Shown here one piece after another: positions 17,288 to 26,026 of a stretch of DNA of 64,000 nucleotides. The stretch spans positions 3,162,001 to 3,226,000 of the forward strand of contig NZ_FNSY01000001.1 in assembly GCF_900105515.1 (NCBI RefSeq), read 5' to 3'. The position numbers and the translations under genes are program-made. A model generated the notes under the pieces. That model was not told where the DNA came from and made no database searches. It was given only the letters and a program-made list of their open reading frames with translations. Position 1 is the stretch's first letter, and each line of letters starts with the position of its first letter. Source of the stretch: Streptomyces sp. 2131.1 (GTDB lineage: Bacteria > Actinomycetota > Actinomycetes > Streptomycetales > Streptomycetaceae).

Positions 17288-18631
17288 ATGCCCGTACCCG
17301 TACCGCAGCAGTGTTCCGCGCCCGCCGAGGAGACCAGCTCCGGCACCGGCCTCACGCTCCTGGTGATCGAGGACGACCCCGCGGGCACCTTCACCGCTCC
17401 GGAGCTCTCCGTCGCGGCCGGTGCCCGGGTCCGTATCCGTGCCGCCCGCAACCTCACCGAGGCCGGCCGGCTCCTCACCGACGACGTGGACTGCATCCTG
17501 CTGGACCTGGCCCTGCCGGCCGGCACGGAGACGCGCGGCGACCGGGACGGCGAGGAGGACGGGCTCGCCACGCTCAAGCACGTGCTGCGGATCGCGCCCC
17601 GGCACGCCGTGCTCGCCCTCACCGCGGAGGACGACGCCGAGCTGGCCGCCGAGGCGGTCCGGGTGGGCGCGCAGGACTACCTGTTCCGGGGCGAGCTGGA
17701 CAGCAGGCTGCTCAGCCGGGCCATCCGCTACGCCGTGGAGCGCAAACGCGCCGACGTGGCGCAGCACCAGCTCACCGAGTCCCGGCTGCGCGCCCAGGAG
17801 AACGCCCGGCTGGAACGCGGGCTGCTCCCCACCCCGCTGCTCGACGGCTCCGACCTGCGCTTCGCGGCGCGTTACCGCCCGGGCCGCAGCCGCGCGCTGC
17901 TCGGCGGGGACTTCTACGACACGGTCCGCACCCCGGACGGCACGGTCCACGCGATGATCGGCGACGTCTGCGGGCACGGCCCGGACGAGGCGGCGCTCGG
18001 CGTGGAACTGCGCATAGCCTGGCGGGCGTTGACGCTGGCGGGGCTGTGCGGCGACGAGTTGCTGTCCACGCTCCAGCAGGTCCTGGAGCACGAGCGGGAG
18101 AGCGAGGAGATCTTCGCGACGCTCTGCACCGTGGACATCGCCCCGGACGGCCGCCGCGCGGGCCTGTGCCTGGCAGGTCACCCCGCACCGCTGATCACCC
18201 GTCGGGGACGGCCCGCGCAGCTGCTCCCGTACGAGGACGGCGGACCGGCCCTGGGCCTGCTCCCACGTGCGCGGTGGCCGCGCCGGCAGGTGGAGCTGGG
18301 CGGTTCCTGGAGCCTCATGATGTACACGGACGGCCTGATCGAGGGCCGCGTCGGCGACGGTACGCAGCGGCTGGGCCAGGACGGCATGGTCGCGATGGTC
18401 AACCGGCAGCTGGCCGACGGGCTGACCGGCGAGGACCTGCTGGAGGCCGCGGTCACCCAGGTGCGGGAGCTGAACGGCGGCGAGCTGACCGACGACGTCG
18501 CGGTCCTCCTGCTCGACCGCGACGAGGAGACCGCCCGCCCCCGGACCGCGGGCGGCGGACGGACGTTGAACATCCCGCGCCCGCGCCCCGGCCTGGCCGC
18601 ACCTGCGGGGGTTCAGCGCCCGCCGTTGTAG
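17288..18631 (+). CDS. response-regulator PP2C (SpoIIE-type) serine phosphatase
   Basis: A 447-residue signalling protein. Residues about 20-140 form a receiver with acidic Glu28-Asp29-Asp30 and phospho-acceptor Asp73 (ILLDLALP). A short helical linker (about 145-185) leads to a PP2C/SpoIIE phosphatase domain with GGDFYDTVRT, GDVCGHGPDEAALG and ELTDDVAVLLLD, the metal-binding aspartates. Such RsbU-like proteins dephosphorylate anti-anti-sigma factors; no such partner is adjacent. The ATG at 17288 is preferred over an ATG at 17216 because of the ribosome site. Ends overlapping the convergent DUF2516 gene by 19 bases. Confidence 0.88.
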   Translation: MPVPVPQQCSAPAEETSSGTGLTLLVIEDDPAGTFTAPELSVAAGARVRIRAARNLTEAGRLLTDDVDCILLDLALPAGTETRGDRDGEEDGLATLKHVLRIAPRHAVLALTAEDDAELAAEAVRVGAQDYLFRGELDSRLLSRAIRYAVERKRADVAQHQLTESRLRAQENARLERGLLPTPLLDGSDLRFAARYRPGRSRALLGGDFYDTVRTPDGTVHAMIGDVCGHGPDEAALGVELRIAWRALTLAGLCGDELLSTLQQVLEHERESEEIFATLCTVDIAPDGRRAGLCLAGHPAPLITRRGRPAQLLPYEDGGPALGLLPRARWPRRQVELGGSWSLMMYTDGLIEGRVGDGTQRLGQDGMVAMVNRQLADGLTGEDLLEAAVTQVRELNGGELTDDVAVLLLDRDEETARPRTAGGGRTLNIPRPRPGLAAPAGVQRPPL

Positions 18632-18948
18632 GGGCCGTACGGACCGTCGCTGCTGGAGCCGCCGCGCCGGCGGCCACCGCCGGAGACGGCCTTGAGGGCC
18701 GGCCGCACGTCCACGAAGAAGACGATGCTGGCGATCAGCCCGGCGAGCTGGAGGAAGAGGAAGGGCACCCAGAGGTTCACCGCCACCGCGACGCCGAGGA
18801 TGATCAGCCAGAACGACTTCTTCTGCTTGTCCGCGGCGCGGTAGGCGTCCTCCCGGGCCATCAGGGCCATGACCAGCGCGACCACGGCGAGGACGAGCAT
18901 GGCCGTGTAGATCAGCCCGAGGAACGAGTTGAAGCCTTCGAGCAACAT
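18613..18948 (-). CDS. DUF2516 small membrane protein
   Basis: A 111-residue membrane protein with an N-terminal helix (FLGLIYTAMLVLAVVALVMALMA, about residues 9-30), a second hydrophobic region (SFWLIILGVAVAVNLWVPFLFL) and a third (GLIASIVFFVDV), then a Gly/Arg/Ser-rich tail. Matches DUF2516. The ATG at 18948 has AGGCGG at a good distance; a GTG at 18957 is also possible. It is the third gene of a conserved actinobacterial set: XRE regulator, HbhA-like protein, DUF2516 (Rv0474-Rv0476 in Mycobacterium, from memory). Role unknown. Confidence 0.85.
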   Translation of the reverse strand: MLLEGFNSFLGLIYTAMLVLAVVALVMALMAREDAYRAADKQKKSFWLIILGVAVAVNLWVPFLFLQLAGLIASIVFFVDVRPALKAVSGGGRRRGGSSSDGPYGPYNGGR

Positions 18949-19061
18949 GATGTGCACCGCCTAGTCAGTGGATAGCGCCTCGCGGCCAAGGTACCGGGAC
19001 AACGACCGGACCATCCGAAATGTGCCCACCCGCCGTCCCGGCACACCTGCCGGACACACGG

Positions 19062-19706
19062 CTACTTGGCGGAGGGCGGCGTGGCCTTCTTCGCGGCGGG
19101 CTTGCGCGCGGGCGCCTTCTTCGCGGCGGCGGGCTTCGGCTTCGCCGCGGCGGGCTTGGCGGTGGCGGCGGGCTTCGCGGCGGGAGCGGGCTTCGCGGCC
19201 GGGGCGGGCTTCGCGGCGGTGGCCGGCTCGGTCGCGGCCGGCTCCGACTCCTTGCGCGGCTCGACGACGACGGCGATCTCCACGATCTCGTCGGCCGTCT
19301 CGCCCCGCCACGTCCGCACGGTGCGCTCGCCGCGCTCGGCGACCTTCTCGTACGTCTCCCGGGCCCGTACCGCGTACTCGGCGGCCACGCCCACGCCGCG
19401 CAGCGCCAGGTCCTGGGCGTTCTCGCCGAGCTTCTTCAGGTCGGTGTCGAAGGCGCCGATCACCTCGGTGACCTTGGCCTGAAGGGTGGCCTGCGCCTCC
19501 CGGGCCTGCTCGGCGACCTTCTCCTGGACCGCCTTGGGGTCGGTGTTGCGCACGGCCTCGATGCGGTCGGGCGCCTCGGCCCGCAGCTGTTCGAGCAGCG
19601 CCGGGACCTTACGGGCCTGGCGGACGGCCAGGTCGGCGGTGCCGGCGGCGAAGTAGAGGGGGGTCGGGTCGGTGAGGGTCTTGCGCAGGTCATCGGTGAT
19701 GGCCAT
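19062..19706 (-). CDS. heparin-binding haemagglutinin (HbhA)-like protein
   Basis: A 214-residue protein. The N-terminal region (1-110) is helical coiled coil starting MAITDDLRKTLTDPTPLYFAAGTADLAVRQARK, very like Mycobacterium HbhA. The C-terminal 60 residues are Lys/Pro/Ala repeats (KPAPAAKPAPAAKPAATAKP), matching the basic heparin-binding tail. No signal peptide. In Mycobacterium HbhA is a surface adhesin and associates with lipid bodies; in a saprophyte the role is more likely polymer or membrane binding. The gene lies 50 bases after the XRE regulator on the same strand, probably one operon controlled by the palindrome at 20214. Confidence 0.85.
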   Translation of the reverse strand: MAITDDLRKTLTDPTPLYFAAGTADLAVRQARKVPALLEQLRAEAPDRIEAVRNTDPKAVQEKVAEQAREAQATLQAKVTEVIGAFDTDLKKLGENAQDLALRGVGVAAEYAVRARETYEKVAERGERTVRTWRGETADEIVEIAVVVEPRKESEPAATEPATAAKPAPAAKPAPAAKPAATAKPAAAKPKPAAAKKAPARKPAAKKATPPSAK

Positions 19707-19756
19707 GACTGTGGTCCTCCCGGATCATCAGGCTCGGTGTGAGGGTGGTGGAGCTC

Positions 19757-20188
19757 TCAAGCTGTATCGGCAGCACTGCCGTCCGCATTGAAGGGAGCGT
19801 CCTCGCCGGACGTGTCCCCGTCGCCTGCCCCGGGCTCGTCGTCCAACCCGTTCTCCTTGCGGAAGGAGGCGTAGATCTGGAGCAGCACGCTTTTCTGGCG
19901 CTCGTTGATCGACGGATCGGCGAGGATCACCGCCCGCGTCTCCAGCTCGTCCGGCTGCCGCTCGTCCAGGATCCCGGCCCGTACGTACAGGGTCTCGGCG
20001 GAGATGCGCAGCGCCTTCGCGACCTGCTGCAGCACATCGGCGCTGGGCTTGCGCAGCCCGCGCTCGATCTGGCTGAGGTACGGGTTGGACACCCCGGCGG
20101 CCTCGGCGAGCTGCCGCAGCGAGAGCTGCGCCGTGCGGCGCTGCTCGCGCAGGTACTCGCCGAGATTGCCGACGTTGAGTGAGGCCAT
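19757..20188 (-). CDS. XRE family transcriptional regulator
   Basis: A 143-residue DNA-binding protein. The helix-turn-helix is at about residues 8-62 (LGEYLREQRRTAQLSLRQLAEAAGVSNPYLSQIERG), with LRKPSADVLQQVAKAL closing the domain. The rest is helical with an acidic tail. The start is MASLNVGN at 20188, chosen by homology to the family; the open frame runs on upstream. A perfect 12-base inverted repeat lies 26 bases before the start, so autoregulation is likely. Orthologue of Rv0474, which lies directly before hbhA. Confidence 0.88.
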   Translation of the reverse strand: MASLNVGNLGEYLREQRRTAQLSLRQLAEAAGVSNPYLSQIERGLRKPSADVLQQVAKALRISAETLYVRAGILDERQPDELETRAVILADPSINERQKSVLLQIYASFRKENGLDDEPGAGDGDTSGEDAPFNADGSAADTA

Positions 20189-20213
20189 GACTCGATGCTG
20201 CACCCACTTGCTA

Positions 20214-20241
20214 ACTTTTGCAAGCAGCCGCTTGCAAAAGT
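20214..20241. promoter_or_regulatory. perfect palindromic operator upstream of XRE-hbhA operon
   Basis: ACTTTTGCAAGC (20214-20225) and GCTTGCAAAAGT (20230-20241) form a perfect 12-base inverted repeat with a 4-base spacer, starting 26 bases before the XRE gene. An additional half-like CACTTGC lies just beyond at 20205. Its AT-rich arms stand out from the local GC level. Probably bound by the adjacent regulator. Confidence 0.7.
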
Positions 20242-20306
20242 GTCCCCCGCCACTCGGTGTCTCCAGGGCGACGACGCCCGGTGCCCCGGACCGTAGGCTC
20301 GGCGGC

Positions 20307-20627
20307 ATGGACCAGTTGCTACCGCTCCTCGTCTGCGCCGGCGCCCTCGCGGCGGTCATGGGCTTCCTCGGCTGGGTGGCCGTACGGGCCCGGCGGCGCG
20401 GGGTCGCCGGGGCGGCGCTGCAGGCAGCGATGGCCTCGTACGACGAGGCGTTCCGGGTGACGTCCCACGAGTCGTACTACGAGATCCGGGCACAGGCCGA
20501 CCGGCAGGCACCGATGGCCGCGCCGGACGACCCGTGGCGCTCCCCGTACGATCTGCCCCGGGCGTCGCGCGTCCAGGGCCCGCGGGGTGCCGGCAGGACG
20601 TTCCGGCGGTGGTGGCGCAGGGGCTGA
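20307..20627 (+). CDS. small single-pass membrane protein, unknown function
   Basis: A 106-residue protein starting MDQLLPLLVCAGALAAVMGFLGWVAVRARRRG: one N-terminal membrane helix followed by an arginine stop-transfer cluster, so the rest is cytosolic. The C-terminal part holds SHESYYEIRAQADRQAPM and an Arg/Trp-rich end (RTFRRWWRRG). It is divergent from the XRE regulator, about 66 bases from the palindrome, which may also control it. Family not recognised. Confidence 0.65.
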   Translation: MDQLLPLLVCAGALAAVMGFLGWVAVRARRRGVAGAALQAAMASYDEAFRVTSHESYYEIRAQADRQAPMAAPDDPWRSPYDLPRASRVQGPRGAGRTFRRWWRRG

Positions 20628-20657
20628 CCCGCGCACCCGGCCCCGGCCGCGCACGCC

Positions 20658-21314
20658 TTAGAGCGGGCCCTCCAGTCCCGACCTCAGCTGCGCGAACCCG
20701 CTCTCCGCCGCCTCCACCGCCTCCGCGTACAGCTCGTCCGCCGTCGCGCCGCTGTTGATGCGGTGCCAGTTCTCCGAGGCCAGGAGGCGCTGGACCACGA
20801 TGATCTGGCCCGCCGCCAGGCGGGCTCGGAGGCTGCCGCCGAGGGCGCGGGCGAGGGCGTCCTCGGAGCGTCTCAGGTAGGCGTGGAGGCGGGCCACCAG
20901 GGCCGGGGTGCCGTAGAGGAGCGCGTGGTACGCCAGCACCTCCGGCGCGTCGCACAGGCCGGTGATCGGGTCGCGGCGCTCCAGGCCGTCCAGGAAATGG
21001 GCCCGGAGCGCGGCCAGCGGGGTCGTGCCGGACGGGCGGGCGGCGACCACCCGCGCGGCCTCGTCCTCGTGGTCGGCGAACCGGTGCAGGGCCAGGTCCT
21101 CCTTGGCCGGGAAGTACCGGAAGAGCGTCGGCTTGGAGATGTCGGCCGCCGCCGCGACCTCCGCCACCGACACCTTGTCGAACCCGCGCCGGAGGAACAG
21201 GGCGATCGCCGCGTCCGAGACCGCCTGGTAGGTCAGCTGCTTCTTGCGCTCCCGCAGGCTCATCGGCGCATGCCCGTCCGCCGACCCGTCCGACCTGGCC
21301 TTCTCTGCGCTCAT
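20658..21314 (-). CDS. TetR family transcriptional regulator
   Basis: A 218-residue repressor. The N-terminal HTH (about residues 28-75) is typical: VSDAAIALFLRRGFDKVSVAEVAAAADISKPTLFRYFPAKEDL. The C-terminal ligand domain is helical with no recognisable specificity. The Eis-like acetyltransferase follows immediately upstream in coordinates but is transcribed separately in the same direction, about 65 bases before this gene. A CTCAA-N6-TTGAG inverted repeat lies 25 bases before the start and may be its operator. Confidence 0.85.
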   Translation of the reverse strand: MSAEKARSDGSADGHAPMSLRERKKQLTYQAVSDAAIALFLRRGFDKVSVAEVAAAADISKPTLFRYFPAKEDLALHRFADHEDEAARVVAARPSGTTPLAALRAHFLDGLERRDPITGLCDAPEVLAYHALLYGTPALVARLHAYLRRSEDALARALGGSLRARLAAGQIIVVQRLLASENWHRINSGATADELYAEAVEAAESGFAQLRSGLEGPL

Positions 21315-21338
21315 GACTCCGAAGCGTACGCCCTTGAC

Positions 21339-21354
21339 CTCAAGCGGAGTTGAG
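21339..21354. promoter_or_regulatory. candidate operator upstream of tetR gene
   Basis: CTCAA (21339-21343) and TTGAG (21350-21354) form a short inverted repeat with a 6-base spacer, inside a CTTGACCTCAAG context. Weak on its own, but in the right place for a repressor site. Confidence 0.3.
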
Positions 21355-21380
21355 CCCTCCGCCCGCCCGGCCCCCGCACG

Positions 21381-22634
21381 TCAGAAGACGTCCGGGCACC
21401 AGGCCCGCCGCGCCGCCCGGAACACCGCGTCCGCCGTCGCCGCCGCGCCCTGGGTCAGCTCCTCCACCCGGCCGAGCGCCGCCAGCCGCAGGACCGATTC
21501 GTCACCGAGCCAGAGCGTCCCCAGCTCCCTTACGTCCAGGGCCAGGTCCGCCGAGCGGGTGGTCGAGGCGCAGGTGGCACCGTCCGGCGAGGCGTCCAGA
21601 TGGAAGCGGCCGGTCGCGAGGCCCGCGTCGTCCCGGATCTCCAGCACCAGGGAACCGGGCACCGCGTAGGTGCGGGTCTCCAGCGCGCGTACGACGTCGA
21701 GGACGCGCACCCACAGGAAGTCCGCCTGGGTCACCACGCGCGCGGCACGCGGGTCCGGCAGCAGCAGTGGGAGCAGGTCGTCGGCGGGCCGGTTGCCGGT
21801 GCGGATCGTCGAGATCCAGTCCACCGAGCCTAGGAAGTGCCACAGCGACCGCTCGGCCGCCGGAGTCACCGCGACCATGTCGCGCACCTGCGCACCGTTC
21901 AACGGCTGCTTGGCGTCGCTCCAGTTCTCGTCGGCACGGTAGACCAGCATCCCGTCGACCGTGCCGTCGTCGCCCCGGTACACGGCGTAGAAGGGTTCGG
22001 TCCAGTGGTCCCGGGCGAAGACCCCCTCCCCCGTGACCTTGTCCCACCAGCGGGCGTCACGGCTCACCGCACCGTGCTGCCGGGCCCGCAGCCGGTCGTG
22101 CAGGGCGGGGCCCAGCTTCCGCGCCTCCGCGCCGTCCACCAGGTCGATCCGGCCGCCGTCGCCGTCCGCCGGGACCCGGCGGTGCGGGTCGAGGCCCGTG
22201 CGGTGGACGTCGATCTCCCAATGCGTGGTCCAGGCCGCCGGGCCGAACCCGTACCGCCCGTAGATCGGGTACTCCGCGGCGATCAGCGTCGCCGCCACGT
22301 CACCGCGCTCCTTCGCCTCGGCCAGATCCACCGCCATCAGCCGCGAGAGCAGGCCCCGGCGGCGGTGGGTCGGCGAGACGGTGACGTTGGTGACGGCGTC
22401 GGTCGGCACGGTGGCACCGCCGACCACCGTCAGCTCCTGGGCGAACGAGCGGAACGTCGCCACGCACCGCCCGGCGTCGAACGCCCCCCGCGTGCGCGCG
22501 AGATCCATGTACGGCAGGCGCCCGGTCACCTCCTCCTCGGGCGGCGTGGGCTGCCTCAGGAAGCCGGTGTTCAGGGCGCGCAGCCAGTCGGCGAACTCGG
22601 ACGGGGTGACAGGGCGGATATCAAGGGCGTTCAT
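21381..22634 (-). CDS. Eis-type GNAT N-acetyltransferase
   Basis: A 417-residue enzyme of the Eis family (aminoglycoside/arylalkylamine acetyltransferases with two GNAT domains and a sterol-carrier-like C-terminal domain). The acetyl-CoA loop is [23 protein letters not shown] (V/RxxRxxG/A), and the protein ends in a free Phe (PDVF), whose carboxylate serves as the general base in Eis. [13 protein letters not shown] is another Eis motif. The start is taken as MNALDIRPV at 22634; three extra residues are possible. Substrate unknown; self-resistance or polyamine acetylation are possible. Confidence 0.9.
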   Translation of the reverse strand: MNALDIRPVTPSEFADWLRALNTGFLRQPTPPEEEVTGRLPYMDLARTRGAFDAGRCVATFRSFAQELTVVGGATVPTDAVTNVTVSPTHRRRGLLSRLMAVDLAEAKERGDVAATLIAAEYPIYGRYGFGPAAWTTHWEIDVHRTGLDPHRRVPADGDGGRIDLVDGAEARKLGPALHDRLRARQHGAVSRDARWWDKVTGEGVFARDHWTEPFYAVYRGDDGTVDGMLVYRADENWSDAKQPLNGAQVRDMVAVTPAAERSLWHFLGSVDWISTIRTGNRPADDLLPLLLPDPRAARVVTQADFLWVRVLDVVRALETRTYAVPGSLVLEIRDDAGLATGRFHLDASPDGATCASTTRSADLALDVRELGTLWLGDESVLRLAALGRVEELTQGAAATADAVFRAARRAWCPDVF

Positions 22635-22707
22635 GCGCCCCACGCTAGGCAGCGCGATGCGCGATGTCGCCCGGTTTTGGCGCCCGTACGCGGGGAAGGG
22701 ACGCGTC

Positions 22708-23694
22708 TCAGAAGACCGCCCGGATCTCCCCCACCTCCGCCGCCCCGCCCAGCAGCGGGGCCCGGCCGATCCGCCCGACCACCGGGGCGTCGATCCCCAG
22801 CAGCCCCAGCGCGCGGGCCAGCACCGGGCCCAGCGCCCGGGTCGAACCGTCGTCGATCTTGAAGGCCAGCGCCCGGCCGTCCGCCAGGGCCACCGCCTGC
22901 ACGGCCTCCGCGCCCATCTTGGACAGGGTCCCGGGCACCTCGCGCATCAGCCAGGTGTCGGGGCGCCGCGTGCCCGCCACGTACTCCGGGTGCGCGCGCA
23001 TCGCGTCCGCCACCCGGCGCTCCGCCGTACCCGGCTCGGCCGTGACGAAACCGCGGAACGCCCGCGCGAGGCCCACCAGCGAAATCGCCATCAGGGGCGC
23101 CCCGCACCCGTCCGTGCCGACGGCGGCGACCTCTTCGCCGGCGGCCTCCTCGACGACCTGGTGCACCAACTGCTGGAGGGGGTGCGCCGGTTCCAGGTAG
23201 CCCGCCCGGTCCCAGCCGTTGAGCGCGCAGGCGGCGAGCATCGCCGCGTGCTTGCCGGAGCAGTTCATCGTGATCCGCTCGCGGACGTGGCCGACGGCCA
23301 GGTACGACTCGGCCTCGACCTGGTCCAGCGGCAGGTCCGGAGGGGTCCGGAGGTCCTCGGGCGACAGTCCGTGCTCGGCGAGCATCTTGCGTACGAGATC
23401 GAGGTGGAAGCCCTCGCCGGAGTGGCTCGCGGCGGCCAGCGCCAGCCGCTCCCCGGACAGGTCGAGCCCGGCCCGCAGCACCGCCGCGGCCTGCATCGGC
23501 TTGTTGGAGGAGCGCGGGAAGACCGGTGCCGCCGGGTCGCCCAGGGCCAGTTCCACGCTGCCGTCGGCGGCCAGCACGACCAGCGAGCCCCGGTGGTGGC
23601 CCTCGGTGAAGCCGGACCGCACGACCTCGGCCAGCACGGGCAGGCCGGGGGCCGGGTCGGATATGGCGGGGGTGCGGGCTGCGCTGGAGGTCAT
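22708..23694 (-). CDS. asparaginase, Rhizobium etli type II-like family
   Basis: Hydrolyses L-asparagine to aspartate and ammonia. The 328-residue protein belongs to the R. etli type (not related to E. coli AnsB): PRSSNKPMQ carries the Ser62/Lys65 pair matching the two Ser-Lys tandems of that family, and [10 protein letters not shown] plus GTDGCGAP give Cys145, Lys148 and Cys197, the expected metal-site residues. No signal peptide, so cytosolic. Stands alone in the minus orientation between eis-like and rsiG genes. Confidence 0.9.
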   Translation of the reverse strand: MTSSAARTPAISDPAPGLPVLAEVVRSGFTEGHHRGSLVVLAADGSVELALGDPAAPVFPRSSNKPMQAAAVLRAGLDLSGERLALAAASHSGEGFHLDLVRKMLAEHGLSPEDLRTPPDLPLDQVEAESYLAVGHVRERITMNCSGKHAAMLAACALNGWDRAGYLEPAHPLQQLVHQVVEEAAGEEVAAVGTDGCGAPLMAISLVGLARAFRGFVTAEPGTAERRVADAMRAHPEYVAGTRRPDTWLMREVPGTLSKMGAEAVQAVALADGRALAFKIDDGSTRALGPVLARALGLLGIDAPVVGRIGRAPLLGGAAEVGEIRAVF

Positions 23695-23740
23695 GGTGGC
23701 CTTCCGGGGACGGACGGGACCCGCCCCCGGAGGGATCGCC

Positions 23741-24364
23741 TCAGGCGAGCAGGTCGTCTACTTGTGCTTCCCCGTCACGGTACCTGCGGGCGATCTCCGC
23801 GCCGCACCCGTCCGCAGTGCGCTGGAGCCGGCGCCGGCGCCGGGAGACCTGCTGCTCGTAGCGGACCAGGCGCCCCATCGCGGTGTGCAGCTCTTCGTCC
23901 GTCCGGGCGTCCAGGTCGGACAGCTCGATCTCGGCGAGCGAATCGGCCGCGAGCCTGCGGTACTCGTCGCTGCGCGGCGTGGACAGCGTCACGTGCCGGG
24001 AGGAGCGCTGCGGGGACGGGGCGTCGGCGAGGATCTCCGACAGCCGGTCCACCACCGGCGACTCCGGGTCCCGGCGCCGGGCCAGCTCCGCCCGCAGGAT
24101 GTCGATCCGCCCCTGGACGAGCCGCCGCACATAGCTCAGGTCGGCCTCGTCGCGCTGCGCGTCGCGGCGCAGGGCGCGCAGCTCCGGCAGGTTCAGGGTG
24201 CCGAGATCGGGCCGGGCTCCGTCGCCGGTGTCGTCGCCCTGCCCGGTCCTCTGTACGGGCGGGCGCATGGTGCTGATACTCGTACCGGTACCGCTGCTGC
24301 CGCTGATGCCGGGGCGCGCGACCGGCACTGCGCCCGGGGACTGCCCGGTTCCATGGGTGCTCAT
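23741..24364 (-). CDS. rsiG: c-di-GMP-dependent anti-sigma factor RsiG (WhiG partner)
   Basis: RsiG holds the sporulation sigma factor WhiG inactive when bound to cyclic di-GMP. The 207-residue protein has a disordered N-terminus, then two antiparallel helices each carrying the c-di-GMP motif E-x3-S-x2-R-x3-Q-x3-D: first copy Glu73, Ser77, Arg80, Gln84, Asp88; second copy Glu170, Ser174, Arg177, Gln181, Asp185. Both are intact. The ATG at 24364 (MSTHGTGQ) has GAGGGG upstream with a long spacer; an ATG at 24376 has no room for a ribosome site. Divergent from dtd. Confidence 0.93.
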   Translation of the reverse strand: MSTHGTGQSPGAVPVARPGISGSSGTGTSISTMRPPVQRTGQGDDTGDGARPDLGTLNLPELRALRRDAQRDEADLSYVRRLVQGRIDILRAELARRRDPESPVVDRLSEILADAPSPQRSSRHVTLSTPRSDEYRRLAADSLAEIELSDLDARTDEELHTAMGRLVRYEQQVSRRRRRLQRTADGCGAEIARRYRDGEAQVDDLLA

Positions 24365-24481
24365 GCTTGTGTCCATCCCCTCGACCGGTGCGTCGGCGCA
24401 CCGCCTCCCGAGCATGGTGCCACCCCGAGGGCCTCTGTGAGGTTGCTCTGTACCCGTTCGGCCCAAGATAGGTTGGTCTGT

Positions 24482-24931
24482 ATGCGTGCAGTGGTACAGA
24501 GGGTGGATGGTGCGAGCGTCACGGTGGCGGACGCCGCGGACGGCGGCGGGGGTTCCCGTGTCGTCGGGGAAATAGTCGGCGAGGGCCTGTGTGTGCTGGT
24601 GGGGGTGACCCACGAGGACACCCCGGAGAAGGCGGCGCAGCTCGCCCGCAAGCTCTGGTCGGTCCGCATCCTGGAGGGCGAGAAGTCCTGCTCCGACGTG
24701 AATGCGCCGCTTCTGGTGATTTCGCAGTTCACCCTCTACGGGGACGCCCGCAAGGGCCGCCGCCCCACCTGGAACGCCGCCGCGCCCGGTGACGTCGCCG
24801 AGCCGCTGGTCGACGAGGTGGTGGCGCGGCTGCGGGCGCTCGGGGCGACGGTGGAGACGGGCCGGTTCGGGGCGGACATGCGCGTCTCGCTCACCAACCA
24901 CGGCCCGTTCACCGTCATCGTCGAGGTCTGA
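24482..24931 (+). CDS. dtd: D-aminoacyl-tRNA deacylase
   Basis: Removes D-amino acids (and glycine from mischarged tRNA-Ala) by ester hydrolysis. The 149-residue protein has [15 protein letters not shown] at the start, the family signature [15 protein letters not shown] in the middle and the cross-subunit motif [11 protein letters not shown] at the end. Start at the ATG of 24482, almost leaderless relative to an AAGATAGGTT promoter-like stretch. Its TGA stop lies inside the first unit of a 16-base tandem repeat. Confidence 0.95.
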   Translation: MRAVVQRVDGASVTVADAADGGGGSRVVGEIVGEGLCVLVGVTHEDTPEKAAQLARKLWSVRILEGEKSCSDVNAPLLVISQFTLYGDARKGRRPTWNAAAPGDVAEPLVDEVVARLRALGATVETGRFGADMRVSLTNHGPFTVIVEV

Positions 24932-25005
24932 GCCCTCGTACGTCTGAGCCCTCGTACGTCTGAGTCCTCGTACGTCCGAGCCCTCGTACGTCTGAGCCTT
25001 CGTAC
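24926..25005 (+). repeat. five tandem 16-base repeats at dtd 3' end
   Basis: Five head-to-tail copies of GTCTGAGCCCTCGTAC (24926-24941, 24942-24957, 24958-24973, 24974-24989, 24990-25005). The first two are identical, the others differ by one base each. The dtd stop codon is in copy 1, and the array fills the convergent gap before the ygfZ stop. Confidence 0.95.
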
Positions 25006-25015
25006 CCGGGGGTGC

Positions 25016-25981
25016 TTACGGCTCGACGACCGTCTCCTGGGCGGCCGCCGTGTCCCCGGCGAGCAGCTCCGCGTCGACCGCCACGTTCCGCTTCACCAGG
25101 GCCAGGGCGATCGGGCCCAGCTCGTGGTGGCGGGCGGACGTGGTGACGAAGCCCAGCTGGCGGCCCTCGGGCCCGTCCGACGCGAGCCGGACCGGGGTGC
25201 CGGGGCCCGGCAGGTGGACCTCGCTGCCGTCCAGGTGCAGGAAGACCAGGCGGCGGGGCGGCTTGCCCAGGTTGTGCACCCGGGCGACGGTCTCCTGACC
25301 CCGGTAGCACCCCTTCTGGAGGTGCACCGCGACGCCGATCAGGCCCAGCTCGTGCGGGATGGTGCGGTGGTCGGTCTCGAAGCCGAGCCGCGGCCGGTGG
25401 CCCTCCACGCGCAGCGCCTCGTGGGCCAGCACCCCGGCGAGCGGTCCGTGCGCCGCCGCGTACGTCTCCAGGTCGGCACGCGGCAGGAACAGGTCGCGGC
25501 CGTGCGGCGTCTCGCGTACGACGACGCCCTCCGGGACCTCGGCGATCGAGCCGGCCGGGAGGTACACCACAGCGAAGTCCTCGGTGCGGTCGGCGACCTC
25601 GACCCGGTAGAAGAACTTCATCGACTCCAGATAGGCGATGAGCTCGCTCTGCGTACCCGGTTCGACGTGCATCCACACCGTCTCGCCGTCGTCGACGAGA
25701 TAGAGGGCGTGCTCGATGTGCCCGTTCGCGCTGAGGATCAGGGCCTCGGTGGCCCGGCCCGGGGCGAGTTCGGTGACGTGCTGGGTGATCAGGAGGTGCA
25801 GCCAGGCCAGCCGGTCGCTCCCGGTGACGGCGACGACGCCGCGGTGCGAGAGGTCGACCAGTCCCGAACCGTCGGCGAGGGCGCGCTGCTCGCGGAACAG
25901 GTCGCCGTAGTGCGCGGCGACACCTTCGTCGCGGCCCTCGGCGGGGACGGCGCCGGGCTGGGACAGCAGGGGGCTCTTCAT
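25016..25981 (-). CDS. ygfZ: folate-binding YgfZ family protein
   Basis: YgfZ-type tetrahydrofolate-binding protein that helps assemble or repair iron-sulfur clusters. The 321-residue protein resembles aminomethyltransferase (GcvT) in fold and carries the defining motif KGCYRGQETVARVHNLGKPPR near residue 225, with its conserved Cys. The start is MKSPLLSQPG at 25981. nur lies 45 bases upstream on the same strand, so the two may be co-transcribed. A 16-base repeat array separates it from dtd. Confidence 0.93.
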   Translation of the reverse strand: MKSPLLSQPGAVPAEGRDEGVAAHYGDLFREQRALADGSGLVDLSHRGVVAVTGSDRLAWLHLLITQHVTELAPGRATEALILSANGHIEHALYLVDDGETVWMHVEPGTQSELIAYLESMKFFYRVEVADRTEDFAVVYLPAGSIAEVPEGVVVRETPHGRDLFLPRADLETYAAAHGPLAGVLAHEALRVEGHRPRLGFETDHRTIPHELGLIGVAVHLQKGCYRGQETVARVHNLGKPPRRLVFLHLDGSEVHLPGPGTPVRLASDGPEGRQLGFVTTSARHHELGPIALALVKRNVAVDAELLAGDTAAAQETVVEP

Positions 25982-26026
25982 GCGACCAGCGTACGACTGG
26001 TTGTCGGGCCCCGGCCGCCGGTGCTC

